DNA of 64,000 nucleotides from Martelella mediterranea (GCA_003001975.1 PVUG01000008.1:124001-188000); one strand, 5' to 3'. Shown: positions 47,758-56,972, counted from the first letter of the stretch. Numbers and translations are program-made. Notes: generated by a model from the sequence alone, not told the origin.

Positions 47758-49002
47758 TCAGTCGAGCGGGATCGCCCGTTCGAGCTGGCCTTGAGCGTCC
47801 GCCATGATTTCCTCGGTCGGATCATTGGTGGACAGCAGGCGCAGCGCTGCTTCCATCAGGATCGAGGAATACTCGGTGAAATTCGCCTGGATCGGCTGTT
47901 CCTTGGGAAACAGCGGCACGGCGTCCAGAGCCGAGGCGCTGGCGATGGCAAGATTGGGATGGGCCTCCTCGTCTTCCGGCGTCAGAACATTTGCGGCGCG
48001 GCCGGGCGGCTGACCGGTGGTGAGCAGATACGCGCGCTGCCATTCCTCCGAATTGGCAAAGGTAATGAATTTCCAGGCCGCATCCTCGACCTCTTCATCA
48101 AGACCCTCGGAAATGTTCATGATCAGGCCGCCGGGGGCCAGTTGCGGATCAAAGGGTAGCCGTCCCATGACAAGCTTCGGACGCATTTCCGGCGTGGCCC
48201 GTTCGAGCCAGGACCAGACCCAGGGCCCGTCGATCAGCATTGAGGTCTTGCCATCGATGAACAGTTGACGCGCAACTGACGAATTGTTGCCAAGAGGGGC
48301 GTTCTGCCCGACCGTTTCGCGATAGGCATTCATCGCATCGATGACCTCGGGTGAGGTCAGGTTGTACTGGCCGTCCTCGATGAGGTTCGCACCGGCCCAG
48401 ATGGCATAGCGATGCACGTCTTCCACAGCCGTCGGGTGCTCGGTGGTCACAGCCGACAGCCCGAAAATACCGGCGTCGCGATCCGTCATTTCCGCTGCGG
48501 TTTCCTTGAAGCTTTCCCAGCTGTCGGGAACCGGCAGGCCCGCCTCGGCCAGCATGTCCTTGTTATAGAAGAACTGGTAGGCGTTGTTGGACAGGAGAAC
48601 GCCGCGGGTTGCACCGTCCCATGTCAACGCCTTTTGCGGCGCGGCCCAGTCGGTGGCGATATCCGTGCCTTCAATCCGGTCATCGAGCGGCGCCAGCCAG
48701 CCCTGAGCGGCAAACGAGCCGAACAGCTGCTCATTGAGCTGCATGACGGCAGGCGCACGACCGGATGCAAAGCGGATCGTCATCTGCGGCAGGTAATCGG
48801 CGAAGGGAATATAGATTTCCTCGATGGAGATATCCGGGTTTTCCTCCTCGAATGCGTCAATCACCGCATTCCACCAGTCCGCATTCCCTGGCTCCTGAAA
48901 CTGCCAGGATGCGAAGGTAAGATTGACCTGCGCGCTCGCCAATCCCGGAGCGGCTGCAACACCGAGTCCGAAGACAGCTGAAAGCAAGAGCTTTTTCAGC
49001 AT
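47758..49002 (-). CDS. Sugar ABC transporter substrate-binding protein
   Basis: This 414-residue protein has a signal peptide (MLKKLLLSAVFGLGVAAAPGL then ASA) and the extracellular solute-binding family 1 pattern: FEEENPDISIEEIYIPFADYLPQM, MDINGWxx-like ALTWDGATRGVLLSNNAYQFFYN and MLIDGPWVWSWL. It binds the carbohydrate in the periplasm and delivers it to the two permeases. It is the first gene of the operon and has AGGGAGG before its ATG. Confidence 0.93.
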   Translation of the reverse strand: MLKKLLLSAVFGLGVAAAPGLASAQVNLTFASWQFQEPGNADWWNAVIDAFEEENPDISIEEIYIPFADYLPQMTIRFASGRAPAVMQLNEQLFGSFAAQGWLAPLDDRIEGTDIATDWAAPQKALTWDGATRGVLLSNNAYQFFYNKDMLAEAGLPVPDSWESFKETAAEMTDRDAGIFGLSAVTTEHPTAVEDVHRYAIWAGANLIEDGQYNLTSPEVIDAMNAYRETVGQNAPLGNNSSVARQLFIDGKTSMLIDGPWVWSWLERATPEMRPKLVMGRLPFDPQLAPGGLIMNISEGLDEEVEDAAWKFITFANSEEWQRAYLLTTGQPPGRAANVLTPEDEEAHPNLAIASASALDAVPLFPKEQPIQANFTEYSSILMEAALRLLSTNDPTEEIMADAQGQLERAIPLD

Positions 49003-49124
49003 TCATTCCTCCCTGATTCTTTTCGGGCCGCGTCTGACGACGCCAACAACCCGCTCCTCAAAAACGCGAAACCGATAAGCAAGCGATCAGAACCACGCTT
49101 TTACTTCCGTCGATTTCGTGATGG

Positions 49125-49185
49125 ATCGTGTACTATCGTATCAAACATGTCAATATCGTATCAAATAAATAAATATCGTATGCAA
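49125..49185 (-). promoter_or_regulatory. Three-copy operator array with promoter for the ABC operon
   Basis: On the minus strand, three copies of TTKGATACGATA-like sequence (TTGCATACGATA, TTTGATACGATA, TTTGATACGATA) start exactly 20 bases apart (plus-strand positions 49134, 49154, 49174). TTGACA (49148-49153) lies between copies two and three, and CACGAT (49125-49130) follows 17 bases later as a weak -10. One copy therefore overlaps the spacer. Binding by the divergent GntR protein is inference. Confidence 0.6.
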
Positions 49186-49328
49186 TCACCCTTGAGCCGA
49201 TGACCAAACTTGGCGTAAGGGATGCAATTCGGGCATTGTCCCATCAAATGCGATAAAAGCATCCGATTGGAGAGCCTGCACGCGCTGCGCCGATCGGCCG
49301 GTCGCAGAATTTTGCCAGGGTGGATGAA

Positions 49329-50048
49329 ATGAGAAATTCGCGCTTAACCAACAGCCCAGAACTCGGCTTTTCGGACGATAGCGAAACGGTCGAAACAAGC
49401 TATATGCGTGTTACGAAGCAGCTGAGAGCGGCAATTATCGCAGGGGAGCTCCCGCAAGACAGCCGCCTCCCAATGGCGGCTCTCGCAGAGCAGTACGGCG
49501 TCAGCGTACAGCCCGTGCGGGAAGCCTTGCAGCAGTTGGAGGGAGAAGGCCTGGTCCGGATCGTTCCCAACCAGGGTGCCCGGGTTTCGGCGATTGATCG
49601 AAATCGCCTGATCTATGCACATGAGATCGGTCAGGCATTGGAAGGGTTCCTCGCAGCGCAATTCGCCGAAGAGGCCTCGCTCTCAGCAATTCGGACTCTT
49701 GAATCCATTCAGGTTGATCATGATCGGGCGGCGAATGGGCGGGACTGGCAAGCGATGGATGACGCCAATACTCGGTTTCACAACCTGATCAATTCCTACG
49801 GGGGCAATATCGAAGCCGCCCAACTCTTGCGCCGCTATTATTGGCTGAGTCTCGGCTTGATGAACCAAAGCGGACGCAGCGCCGACTTCGCCGAGCGTGT
49901 CACCTCCGAACACCACATGATGATTGACGCCTTCCACAAACGGGATGCCTCCACAGCGCGTCGGGTCGCGGAACAACATGTCAAGGCAACGCTTCATGAC
50001 GTGCTTTCTGCTTTCGAAAAGCTTCAGAAAGACCGCCAAAGAAAGTGA
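49329..50048 (+). CDS. GntR family (FadR/FCD subgroup) transcriptional regulator
   Basis: This protein of about 239 residues has an N-terminal winged helix-turn-helix (KQLRAAIIAGELPQDSRLPMAALAEQYGVS, split, then PVREALQQLEGEGLVRIVPNQGARV) and a C-terminal FCD ligand domain with the metal-type His and Asp residues (DANTRFHNLI, HHMMIDAF). It is divergent from the ABC operon. ATG 49329 has AGGGTGG upstream; GTG at 49320 is in frame. It probably represses the operon and responds to a sugar-acid intermediate. Confidence 0.9.
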   Translation: MRNSRLTNSPELGFSDDSETVETSYMRVTKQLRAAIIAGELPQDSRLPMAALAEQYGVSVQPVREALQQLEGEGLVRIVPNQGARVSAIDRNRLIYAHEIGQALEGFLAAQFAEEASLSAIRTLESIQVDHDRAANGRDWQAMDDANTRFHNLINSYGGNIEAAQLLRRYYWLSLGLMNQSGRSADFAERVTSEHHMMIDAFHKRDASTARRVAEQHVKATLHDVLSAFEKLQKDRQRK

Positions 50049-50059
50049 GATTCCGCTGT

Positions 50060-50146
50060 TGTTCGGTCCCGGCATTTGGTGGACCGGATTAAGTTTGAAC
50101 CGTTGGGGTTCAGAAGTCCAGATTTTGCAAATGCCGGGACCGAACA
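50060..50146. repeat. 87-base nested inverted repeat between convergent genes
   Basis: The outer arms TGTTCGGTCCCGGCATTTG (50060-50078) and their exact complement (50128-50146) form a perfect 19-bp stem. Inside are TGGAC/GTCCA and TGAACC/GGTTCA stems around a GTTG loop. It fills almost the whole gap between the GntR stop (50048) and the stop of the TIM-barrel gene (50150). It may be a bidirectional terminator or a dispersed palindromic repeat. Confidence 0.7.
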
Positions 50147-50147
50147 C

Positions 50148-50972
50148 CTAGGGGCACGTCCCTCCCCTTGCGCGGGAGATGACCGCGCGCGTCTTGTCCA
50201 TCGCTTCGATCGCTCTTTGCAATGCCGGAGTTTCGTCCGTCCGGTGTGGCTGAGCCACCTCGACACTGAGGACGATGTCTTTGGGGAGTGCGCGAAGGAG
50301 ACAGTTGAAATCAAAATCTCCGTCACCGGGCATCAGGCGATTTCCCCGCGCCGTCGCGATGAGGGCTTCGGGCGAAGGATCATATTGCGCAGGGGCATCG
50401 CACAGCTGCGCATAATGGACCCACGCGGGATCAAGCGCCGCGATTTCCTCGAAAGTGGTAGCGGAGCGCTGCACATGCAGAGCATCGATCAAGACGCCTG
50501 CTGCGGGATGGTTCACGGCCCGCACCTGCGCCGCCGCCGCGGCAACATCGGGGATATCGGTCCACGGCATGAACTCCAGATCCGCCGTCATCCCATACTG
50601 ATGGGCCAGTTCGCAGAACGCGCCGTAGCTGTCGGTCATGCGCGACATGTCCGGGTCGTAGCCCGCGGTCAGGATGTTGCGGGCGCCCAGTTCGGCTCCC
50701 CGCTCCAGAAAGGCCAGGGTCTCTTTCGGCCGGAAATCGGGCGTGATCCTGATGATCTCGACATCGGCCACCCGTATGCCGGTTTCGAGCACCGCCCGGC
50801 GGGTTTCCTCCAGAAGCGCTCTGTCCGTCATGATCGGATACGGCCCGTCGGCACCTGCGGGCAGAAGCCGCAGGCCGACGAAGTCAAAGCCGGCTTCCGC
50901 TGCCACGCGCACCGCCTCGGGCGGCGGGAGTTCGGCAACGGTCAGAAAGGCCAGTGAATAACGATATCCCAT
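50148..50972 (-). CDS. Sugar phosphate isomerase/epimerase family protein (TIM barrel)
   Basis: This 274-residue protein has the AP-endonuclease-2/xylose-isomerase-like fold: AAEAGFDFVGLRLLPAG, ADVEIIRI, LEFMPWTDI, GVLIDALHVQRS and MPGDGDFDFNCLL, with the metal-binding Glu, Asp and His residues in the expected strands. The family contains isomerases, epimerases and 3-dehydroshikimate dehydratases. Because the divergent operon has a shikimate-dehydrogenase-like gene, a dehydratase role is possible, but that is inference. It follows the NIPSNAP gene by 7 nt. Confidence 0.8.
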   Translation of the reverse strand: MGYRYSLAFLTVAELPPPEAVRVAAEAGFDFVGLRLLPAGADGPYPIMTDRALLEETRRAVLETGIRVADVEIIRITPDFRPKETLAFLERGAELGARNILTAGYDPDMSRMTDSYGAFCELAHQYGMTADLEFMPWTDIPDVAAAAAQVRAVNHPAAGVLIDALHVQRSATTFEEIAALDPAWVHYAQLCDAPAQYDPSPEALIATARGNRLMPGDGDFDFNCLLRALPKDIVLSVEVAQPHRTDETPALQRAIEAMDKTRAVISRARGGTCP

Positions 50973-50979
50973 GCCCGCC

Positions 50980-51597
50980 TCATTTCAGCGGAGAGAAGGG
51001 CAACGGCATGGCCAGGGTCGACGTCATCTCGGGCGTCAGCCAGTCGGGCCCGCCCTTCGGCGGCCAGATGCCATCCGCAACCGTCTTGGCGCGGGTCTCG
51101 GCGCGGTGGTTGGCGCTCTCATAAGGCCAGATCTGGGTGAACCGGGTCGGGCCGTCGAGGGAATACATGGCGATGGAAAGCGGTGAGTACCCGGCCCGCA
51201 CCGGCACGGCCTCGCGCCACTTGTCGATGGTCGGTCCCATGCCGTTCAGTTTGGGCTGATAGCTGCGGATCTCGTAGACCTTGCCGTATTCGCCCGGCGT
51301 GACCGGCAGTGTGAAATCCAGCGGGATGTAGCTGTCGGAGGTCCAGCCGCGCAGATGCTCCATGCAGCCGAACGGGTTCTCCGATAAGTGGGTGCGGGTG
51401 CGTTCGGCAATCAGGTCCTCGGCGCTTTCGAACTGACGCAGCAGGATGATGTCGTTGAGGCTGCCGATATCCGGAGCCCAGGCGCCCATCAGGGTGCCCT
51501 TGGCCTCCGAGGCGGCCAGCCACTCCTGGAGCGCGGGTGCCACCTTGGGTGTGACGAAAAGCGCGGTCTTCAGGGTGACGATGTCAAAAAGCGGCAT
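50980..51597 (-). CDS. NIPSNAP family protein
   Basis: This protein of about 205 residues has two ferredoxin-like NIPSNAP halves; the second has KVYEIRSYQPKLNGMGPTIDKWREAVPVR and FTQIWPYESANHRAETRAKTV. I chose ATG 51597 because AAGGAGC lies just upstream; longer starts overlap the flavoprotein gene further. The function of bacterial NIPSNAP proteins is poorly known; they often occur beside catabolic enzymes. It overlaps the upstream gene by 14 nt. Confidence 0.85.
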   Translation of the reverse strand: MPLFDIVTLKTALFVTPKVAPALQEWLAASEAKGTLMGAWAPDIGSLNDIILLRQFESAEDLIAERTRTHLSENPFGCMEHLRGWTSDSYIPLDFTLPVTPGEYGKVYEIRSYQPKLNGMGPTIDKWREAVPVRAGYSPLSIAMYSLDGPTRFTQIWPYESANHRAETRAKTVADGIWPPKGGPDWLTPEMTSTLAMPLPFSPLK

Positions 51598-53389
51598 GGA
51601 TAGCTCCTTCAGTGTTTCCGGCCACTCGGGCCGGCGGATCTTGCATTTCGGAAACGGTGTCGCCCCCCTGGCCGGGGTCCCAGAGGCCCGCCGCCACATG
51701 GGCGGCGATGTAGCCAAAGGTCATGGCCGGCCCCAGCGTGATGCCCCCGCTGGGATACTGCCCGGCGAAGATCGAGCTGAGGTCGTTGCCGGCGGCGAAC
51801 AGCCCCGGGATCGGCGCGCCACCAGCGTCAAGCACCCGCGCGCGATCGTCGGCATCGAGGCCCGCGAAAGTGCCGAGGCTGCCCGGCACGATGCGCACCG
51901 CATGAAAGGGGCCGCGCCGCAGCGCGCCCAGAGAGGGGTTGGGTCGGCTATCCGGGTCGCCCTGCACACGGTTGTAGATCGATGCACCGCGGGCGAAATC
52001 GGGATCCTCGCCGGCCATGGCCTGGATGTTGAAGCGCGCGACCGTCGTCTCCAGCACCTGCGGGTCGAGATTGCAGCGCCGTGCCAGATCTTTCAGCGTG
52101 CGGCCCGACCGCAGGTAGCCGCAGCGCCGGAAGGGAGCCAGCGGGAAAGGCGAGGGTCGCGCCCAGCCCAGTCCCCAGCGACGCTGCGCCGGATGATCGG
52201 CGATCAGCCAGCATTCGGGCGCCTCACCGGCCGGGGTGGCATCGAACAGCGCGCGCATGAAAGCGTGATAGCTGTCGGCTTCGTTGGCAAAGCGCTCACC
52301 CCGGCCGCGCACCGCTATGATGCCCGGCTTAGCGCGGTCGATCAGGTGGGGGAAATGGGCAAAGCCCCCTTTGCCGTCGGGAACCAGCGAGACCGGCGCC
52401 CAGGCACCCGCATTGGCCAGGTCCTCGCGCAGGTGGCCGCCGACCTTGATGCCAAGGCGAATCCCGTCGCCGGTGTTGTCCTCCGTCGCAGCCGAGTAAT
52501 GGGCCGGACCGGTATCGGATCCGAACAGCCGTGCCTGTGTCTCCGGATCATGGGGAAAGCCGCCGGTGGCCAGGACAACACCGCGCCGCGCGTGCAGCCG
52601 GGTGCCATCTGCCAGGGTCACGCCGGTAACCCGTCCCTCGTCATGCAGCAGCGCCGTGACGCCGGCATCGGTGAAAAGCTCCGCCCCCCGATCCAGACAG
52701 GACCGCATAAGCCCCGCCACCAACGCATTGCCGTTGACCAGTTGCATGGCGCGCCCATGCTGCACCAGGTCGATCCCGTGTTTCGCCAGCCGCCGCGCCA
52801 CGTAAAACGTCGAGGCCGGGCTACGCGTCGCCTTGAAGAAATGCGCCATATCCTTGCCCGAAGCGATGCCCATACCAGCCAGCGAGATCACATCGAGCGG
52901 CGGCCTCAGCTTGGCAATCCAGGGCCCGAGCCGCCGCCCGTCGAATGGCGCGGCACAGACCGAGCGGCCACCGGCAGCGGCGCCCGGCCTTTCGATAAAA
53001 TCGGGAACCTTGTTGCCGTCGATCCAGTCCACGGCGGAGCGGTCGCGGAAAAACCGCACCATCTCGGGGCCGGTGTCGAGATAGGTCTTTATCCGCGGAT
53101 CGCTCACGCGGTTGCCCATGATCCCGGCAAGATAATTCAGCGGCGCTTCGGGCGGTTCGTCGATCCCGGCTTCGACCGCCAGAGGATTGCGCGGCACCCA
53201 TAGCCAGCCGCCCGACCAGGCTGAGGTCCCGCCCAGCACCGACGCCTTCTCCAGCACGGCGACGGACAGGCCCAGATCGGCGGCGGTCACCGCCGTAGCA
53301 AGCCCACCGGCACCCGATCCGACAACCAGCAGATCGTAGCTCGCTCCCGACTCGGGGCGCGCATCGATGCTCCTCCCCTCTTGCGTCAC
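51584..53389 (-). CDS. FAD-binding dehydrogenase (fumarate reductase/3-ketosteroid dehydrogenase-like)
   Basis: This 601-residue flavoprotein starts with the dinucleotide motif YDLLVVGSGAGGLATAVTAADLG, then VLEKASVLGGTSAWSGGWLWVP, and ends with the FAD site GLFAAGNDLSSIFAGQYPSGGITLGPAMTFG. The FAD_binding_2 family includes fumarate reductases, 3-ketosteroid-delta-1-dehydrogenase and urocanate reductase. It starts at GTG 53389, overlapping the IclR stop by 4 nt. No signal peptide is evident, so it is likely cytoplasmic. A related gene is divergent at 54402. Substrate unknown. Confidence 0.87.
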   Translation of the reverse strand: MTQEGRSIDARPESGASYDLLVVGSGAGGLATAVTAADLGLSVAVLEKASVLGGTSAWSGGWLWVPRNPLAVEAGIDEPPEAPLNYLAGIMGNRVSDPRIKTYLDTGPEMVRFFRDRSAVDWIDGNKVPDFIERPGAAAGGRSVCAAPFDGRRLGPWIAKLRPPLDVISLAGMGIASGKDMAHFFKATRSPASTFYVARRLAKHGIDLVQHGRAMQLVNGNALVAGLMRSCLDRGAELFTDAGVTALLHDEGRVTGVTLADGTRLHARRGVVLATGGFPHDPETQARLFGSDTGPAHYSAATEDNTGDGIRLGIKVGGHLREDLANAGAWAPVSLVPDGKGGFAHFPHLIDRAKPGIIAVRGRGERFANEADSYHAFMRALFDATPAGEAPECWLIADHPAQRRWGLGWARPSPFPLAPFRRCGYLRSGRTLKDLARRCNLDPQVLETTVARFNIQAMAGEDPDFARGASIYNRVQGDPDSRPNPSLGALRRGPFHAVRIVPGSLGTFAGLDADDRARVLDAGGAPIPGLFAAGNDLSSIFAGQYPSGGITLGPAMTFGYIAAHVAAGLWDPGQGGDTVSEMQDPPARVAGNTEGAIHAAF

Positions 53390-54237
53390 GACCGCTCGCG
53401 CCTTTCTCCCGTCCGGGACTGCGTCAGCCGGCGCCCCATGGTTTCGTCGTACCAGCGGGTAAAGCTGCGTCCCGCCAGGCTGGCCTCCGCCAGATCCTTC
53501 GAAGCCTGCCGCAGCTCCGGAAGGAATGAGTGCAACAGATCGGGTGTCGCCCGGGCCGATGGGCCGGCAATCGATACGGTGCCAATCGGCTCGTCGGTAT
53601 CGGGATGGCGAATCAGCACGGCAATAGCCGCCATCCCGAGCATGAAGCTGGAGGTGTTCTGCGCGTAGCCCTGTGCCCGCGCGGTCTGCACGATCTGCAA
53701 CAGCTCGGCCACACCCTTGGGCGCCGAAACACCGGAACCGCCGGGTCTTTCGAGCCCCTGCCGCATCACCGAGGCGACGGCCTCGTCATCGCTCAACCCC
53801 GACAGCCAGGCCTGCCCGCCGGAGGCGGAGGCAAGGTGCACGATTTGCCCGTGCTCCGCGTCGGGATCATAGCGCAGCCCCGAAGTCGCGCCCTGCGAGA
53901 CACCGACCCAGACGAGTTCCTCGCCGTCGAACAAGGCCATCCGGATGAGCTCTTTCGTCGACTGCGCCAGCCGGTCGAGAATCGGCTGACTCAGGTCAGG
54001 AATGCCGGTGCGGGCGAGGAAGGCCAGCCCGTTGGTCGCCAGCTTCAGCGTCAGCATGTAATCGCCATGCTCGCGGCTCTGGCGCGTGTAGCCGAGCGTT
54101 TCCAGCTCTTTCAAAAGGCGATGCACGCCCGACGGGGGTAAATCCAGTGCCTTGGCGATCTCGCTCACTGAAGCCCCTTCGGGCCGTTCGGCCAGAAAGC
54201 TGATAACACCCAGTCCTTTTTCCAATGCGCTGCTCAT
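53386..54237 (-). CDS. IclR family transcriptional regulator
   Basis: This 283-residue protein has the N-terminal HTH (LGVISFLAERPEGASVSEIAKALDLPPSGVHRLLKEL, read as the first 50 residues) and an effector domain with LVWVGVSQGATSG and FMLGMAAIAV. It is the first gene of the minus-strand unit and divergent from the second flavoprotein. It likely controls both units. Confidence 0.9.
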   Translation of the reverse strand: MSSALEKGLGVISFLAERPEGASVSEIAKALDLPPSGVHRLLKELETLGYTRQSREHGDYMLTLKLATNGLAFLARTGIPDLSQPILDRLAQSTKELIRMALFDGEELVWVGVSQGATSGLRYDPDAEHGQIVHLASASGGQAWLSGLSDDEAVASVMRQGLERPGGSGVSAPKGVAELLQIVQTARAQGYAQNTSSFMLGMAAIAVLIRHPDTDEPIGTVSIAGPSARATPDLLHSFLPELRQASKDLAEASLAGRSFTRWYDETMGRRLTQSRTGERRERS

Positions 54238-54250
54238 AACAGGCCTCTCG

Positions 54251-54331
54251 TTGTTGTTTGCCCAACAATATGGAAAAAAAATCCGAATGTGAAGACTATT
54301 AAAAAATGGAATGGTATGTCATTTTATGACA
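54251..54331. promoter_or_regulatory. Palindromic operator candidates between IclR and flavoprotein genes
   Basis: Two inverted repeats lie in the 164-base divergent spacer: TTGTTG-TTTGCC-CAACAA (54251-54268) near the IclR gene and the perfect TGTCAT-TTT-ATGACA (54317-54331) nearer the flavoprotein gene. The second has the 15-base size common for IclR-family sites. I could not fix -35/-10 boxes. Confidence 0.45.
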
Positions 54332-54401
54332 ATGGTGGGTTCAGACGCGATTCGAAGGCTCGCAGGAGGCGGGCCGGTCACCAGGCGTCAGGGAGGACGA
54401 C

Positions 54402-56132
54402 ATGGCCGATATTTCCATCAACAGCATCGCTGACCGTTACGATGTCGCCGTTATCGGCTCGGGCGCGGCCGGCCTCAGCGCGGCGATCTTTGCCGCGCTC
54501 GAAGGCGCGCGCGTCATTCTGGTCGAACGGACAGACTATATAGGCGGCACCTCGGCACTCTCCGGCGGCACGGTCTGGGTGCCGGGCACCGAAACCGGGC
54601 GCACGGTGAATCCCGACGATTCCCGCGAAAAGGTCTCCGCCTTCCTCGACAGCGTCGTGGGCAATTTCGGCAATCGCGACATGCGCGAGGCCTTCCTCGA
54701 CGCCGCACCCGAGGCCATCGCCACGCTTCAGGCGCGCACGCAGGTGCAGTTCCGCCCCTATCCGCGTCACCCCGATTACGAATGGGATCACCCCAACCCC
54801 ACGCTGAATGGCCGCGCGATCGAGCCGGTGCCCTTCGACACCCGCGCCATGGGTGCCGCGCGCAACATGATCCGTCCGCCGATTCCGGAATTCACCGTGC
54901 TCGGCGGCATGAATATCGACCGGGTGGATATCGGCCACCTGCTGAACCGCTACAAATCCCCGGCCAGCTTCCTGCATGTGACCAGGATCGTGACCCGCTA
55001 CATGCGCGACCGCGCGCTACATGGCCGGCACACGCGGGTGGTCATGGGCGGCGCCCTGGTGGCCAGGCTTCTGGCCTCCGCGCTGGATCTGAACGTCGAC
55101 ATCCTGCGCAGCACCGAAGTGACAGCACTGACCGAAGCCGGCGGTCAGGTGACCGGATTGCGCCTGCGGGCGGGCACCAAGGAACGTGCTGTGTCCGTGG
55201 ACGGCGGCGTCATCCTCGCCACCGGCGGTTTCGGACGCTCAAAAAGCCGCCGCGCCGCCTATCTGCCCGACACCCTGCCCGCCGAAAGCCCTTCGGCTCC
55301 CGGCCACACCGGAACCATGCACGACCTGGCCTTCGCCCTCGGCGCCGGCTACGGACAGGGCAACGACCAGAGCGCCTTCTGGGCACCCTGCTCTACCCGC
55401 CGCCGCGCCGACGGCAGCACCGCGGTCTTCCCGCATTTCGTACTCGACCGTTCGAAACCCGGCACCGTCTGTGTCGACCTCAAAGGCCGCCGCTTCGTGA
55501 ACGAGACGCTCTCGTACCATGCCTTTGGCAAGGCGATGCTGGCGGGCGGCCCCGACACTGCCGGCGCCTGGATCGTCACCGATGCGCCGACGCTGGCGAA
55601 ATTCGGGCTGGGCATGGTCCACCCGGGCGGCGAGAATCCGAAACCTCATGTCGCAGATGGCTATCTGATCGAAGCGCAGACGCTGGACGAGCTGGCCGCC
55701 AGGACCGGCACCGATCCGCAGGCGCTCGCTGCCAGCATCGCCGATATCAACGCGGCCGCGGAAAAGGGCGAGGATGCAAGCTTTGGCCGGGGCGGATCGC
55801 CCTACCAGCGCAATAACGGCGACCCGACGGTCACTCCGAATCCGACGCTGGGCCGGATAGCCACCGCGCCGTTCTACGCAGTGCGCCTGCAACCCGCCGA
55901 TATCGGCACAGCACAAGGCTTGCGCGGCGACCCCCAGGCCCGACTGTTACGCGACGACGACAGCGTGATCGGCGGGCTCTATGCAGTGGGCAACGACTTG
56001 CATTCCATCATGGGCGGCACCTATCCCGGCCCAGGCATCACATTGGGTCCCGGTCTCGTCTTCGGCGCCATCGCCGGACGCCATGCCGCCGCCCGTTCGC
56101 ATCAAGAGAAAGGACAGACCCGTGCAGCTTGA
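54402..56132 (+). CDS. FAD-binding dehydrogenase (second copy, same family)
   Basis: This 576-residue flavoprotein has YDVAVIGSGAAGLSAAIFAALEG and VLILVERTDYIGGTSALSGGTVWVPG-like motifs, and ends with GLYAVGNDLHSIMGGTYPGPGITLGPGLVFG. It resembles the one at 51584-53389 in domain order but differs clearly in sequence. AGGGAGG precedes the ATG. It is the first gene of the plus-strand unit that goes on with the shikimate-dehydrogenase-like and TTT genes. Confidence 0.87.
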   Translation: MADISINSIADRYDVAVIGSGAAGLSAAIFAALEGARVILVERTDYIGGTSALSGGTVWVPGTETGRTVNPDDSREKVSAFLDSVVGNFGNRDMREAFLDAAPEAIATLQARTQVQFRPYPRHPDYEWDHPNPTLNGRAIEPVPFDTRAMGAARNMIRPPIPEFTVLGGMNIDRVDIGHLLNRYKSPASFLHVTRIVTRYMRDRALHGRHTRVVMGGALVARLLASALDLNVDILRSTEVTALTEAGGQVTGLRLRAGTKERAVSVDGGVILATGGFGRSKSRRAAYLPDTLPAESPSAPGHTGTMHDLAFALGAGYGQGNDQSAFWAPCSTRRRADGSTAVFPHFVLDRSKPGTVCVDLKGRRFVNETLSYHAFGKAMLAGGPDTAGAWIVTDAPTLAKFGLGMVHPGGENPKPHVADGYLIEAQTLDELAARTGTDPQALAASIADINAAAEKGEDASFGRGGSPYQRNNGDPTVTPNPTLGRIATAPFYAVRLQPADIGTAQGLRGDPQARLLRDDDSVIGGLYAVGNDLHSIMGGTYPGPGITLGPGLVFGAIAGRHAAARSHQEKGQTRAA

Positions 56133-56946
56133 CGGCGAAACCATCCTGTTCCCGGTGATCGGGGATCCCATTGCGCAGGTCCGCTCTCCGCGCTTCCTGA
56201 GTGAAATCCTGGCCGCGCGCGGCGTCAACGCGCTCGTACCGCCGCTGCACATCCATGCCGATCACGTGTCCGCCGCCATGGAAAGCTTTCGCCACGTGCA
56301 GAACGTTCGCGGCCTGGTGATCACGATCCCGCACAAGATGGCATCGCTCGCCTTTTGCGACGTGGTCAGCGACCGCGCCCGCTTTGTCGGGTCGGTGAAT
56401 GTCATCCACAAGGATTCAGAGGGCCGCTTCATCGGCGACAATGTCGATGGCATCGGTTACCTCGACGGGATCAAGGCACTCGGCTTCGAGCCGGCGGGCA
56501 AGACGGCGCTGCTGATCGGCGCCGGCGGCGCGGGCAGCGCCGTGGCTTTCGAAATCCTGGATCGTGACGCCGCGCATCTGACCATCTCCGATCTCGACGA
56601 GACGCGGCTGTCGCGCATTGTCGCGGCGCTGGACAAGAAGTTCCCCGGACGCGTCGCGGCTGGCGGCAACAACCCAACGGGCATGGATCTGGTGGCCAAC
56701 GTCACCCCCTGCGGTATGCGCGAGGGCGACCCCTTCCCCTCCGATCCCGCGCTGATGTCACCTGAGACCTTCGTCGCCGATGCCATCACTCGCCCTGAAG
56801 TGTCGCCCATGGTGGCCGCCGCACGCGCCAGGGGCTGCAACACGATGACCGGGGCGGGCATGTTCAACGCCGAAGCCGAAAGGCTGGTGGATTTCCTGCT
56901 GGGAGAGGGGCTGCCCTCGGATCCGGCAGAAAAAGCGGCGGCATAG
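56122..56946 (+). CDS. Shikimate/quinate dehydrogenase-like protein (AroE family)
   Basis: This protein of about 274 residues has the AroE layout: FPVIGDPIAQVRSPRFLSEIL, VITIPHKMASLAF with the catalytic Lys, and GDNVDGIGYLDGI with the catalytic Asp, then GAGGAGSAVAFEIL for NADP and the closing MTGAGMFNAEAERLVDFLLGE. The substrate loop differs from canonical AroE (SxS replaced by QVRSP), so a catabolic or altered substrate is likely. It starts at GTG 56122, overlapping the flavoprotein stop by 11 nt, with AAAGGA upstream. Confidence 0.88.
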   Translation: MQLDGETILFPVIGDPIAQVRSPRFLSEILAARGVNALVPPLHIHADHVSAAMESFRHVQNVRGLVITIPHKMASLAFCDVVSDRARFVGSVNVIHKDSEGRFIGDNVDGIGYLDGIKALGFEPAGKTALLIGAGGAGSAVAFEILDRDAAHLTISDLDETRLSRIVAALDKKFPGRVAAGGNNPTGMDLVANVTPCGMREGDPFPSDPALMSPETFVADAITRPEVSPMVAAARARGCNTMTGAGMFNAEAERLVDFLLGEGLPSDPAEKAAA

Positions 56947-56972
56947 GGCCGTCAATCAATGGGAGGAAAACA

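Noticed and set aside
51446..53203. Long open frame on the plus strand opposite the flavoprotein gene
   Set aside because: The minus-strand protein has clear FAD motifs; the opposite frame has none.
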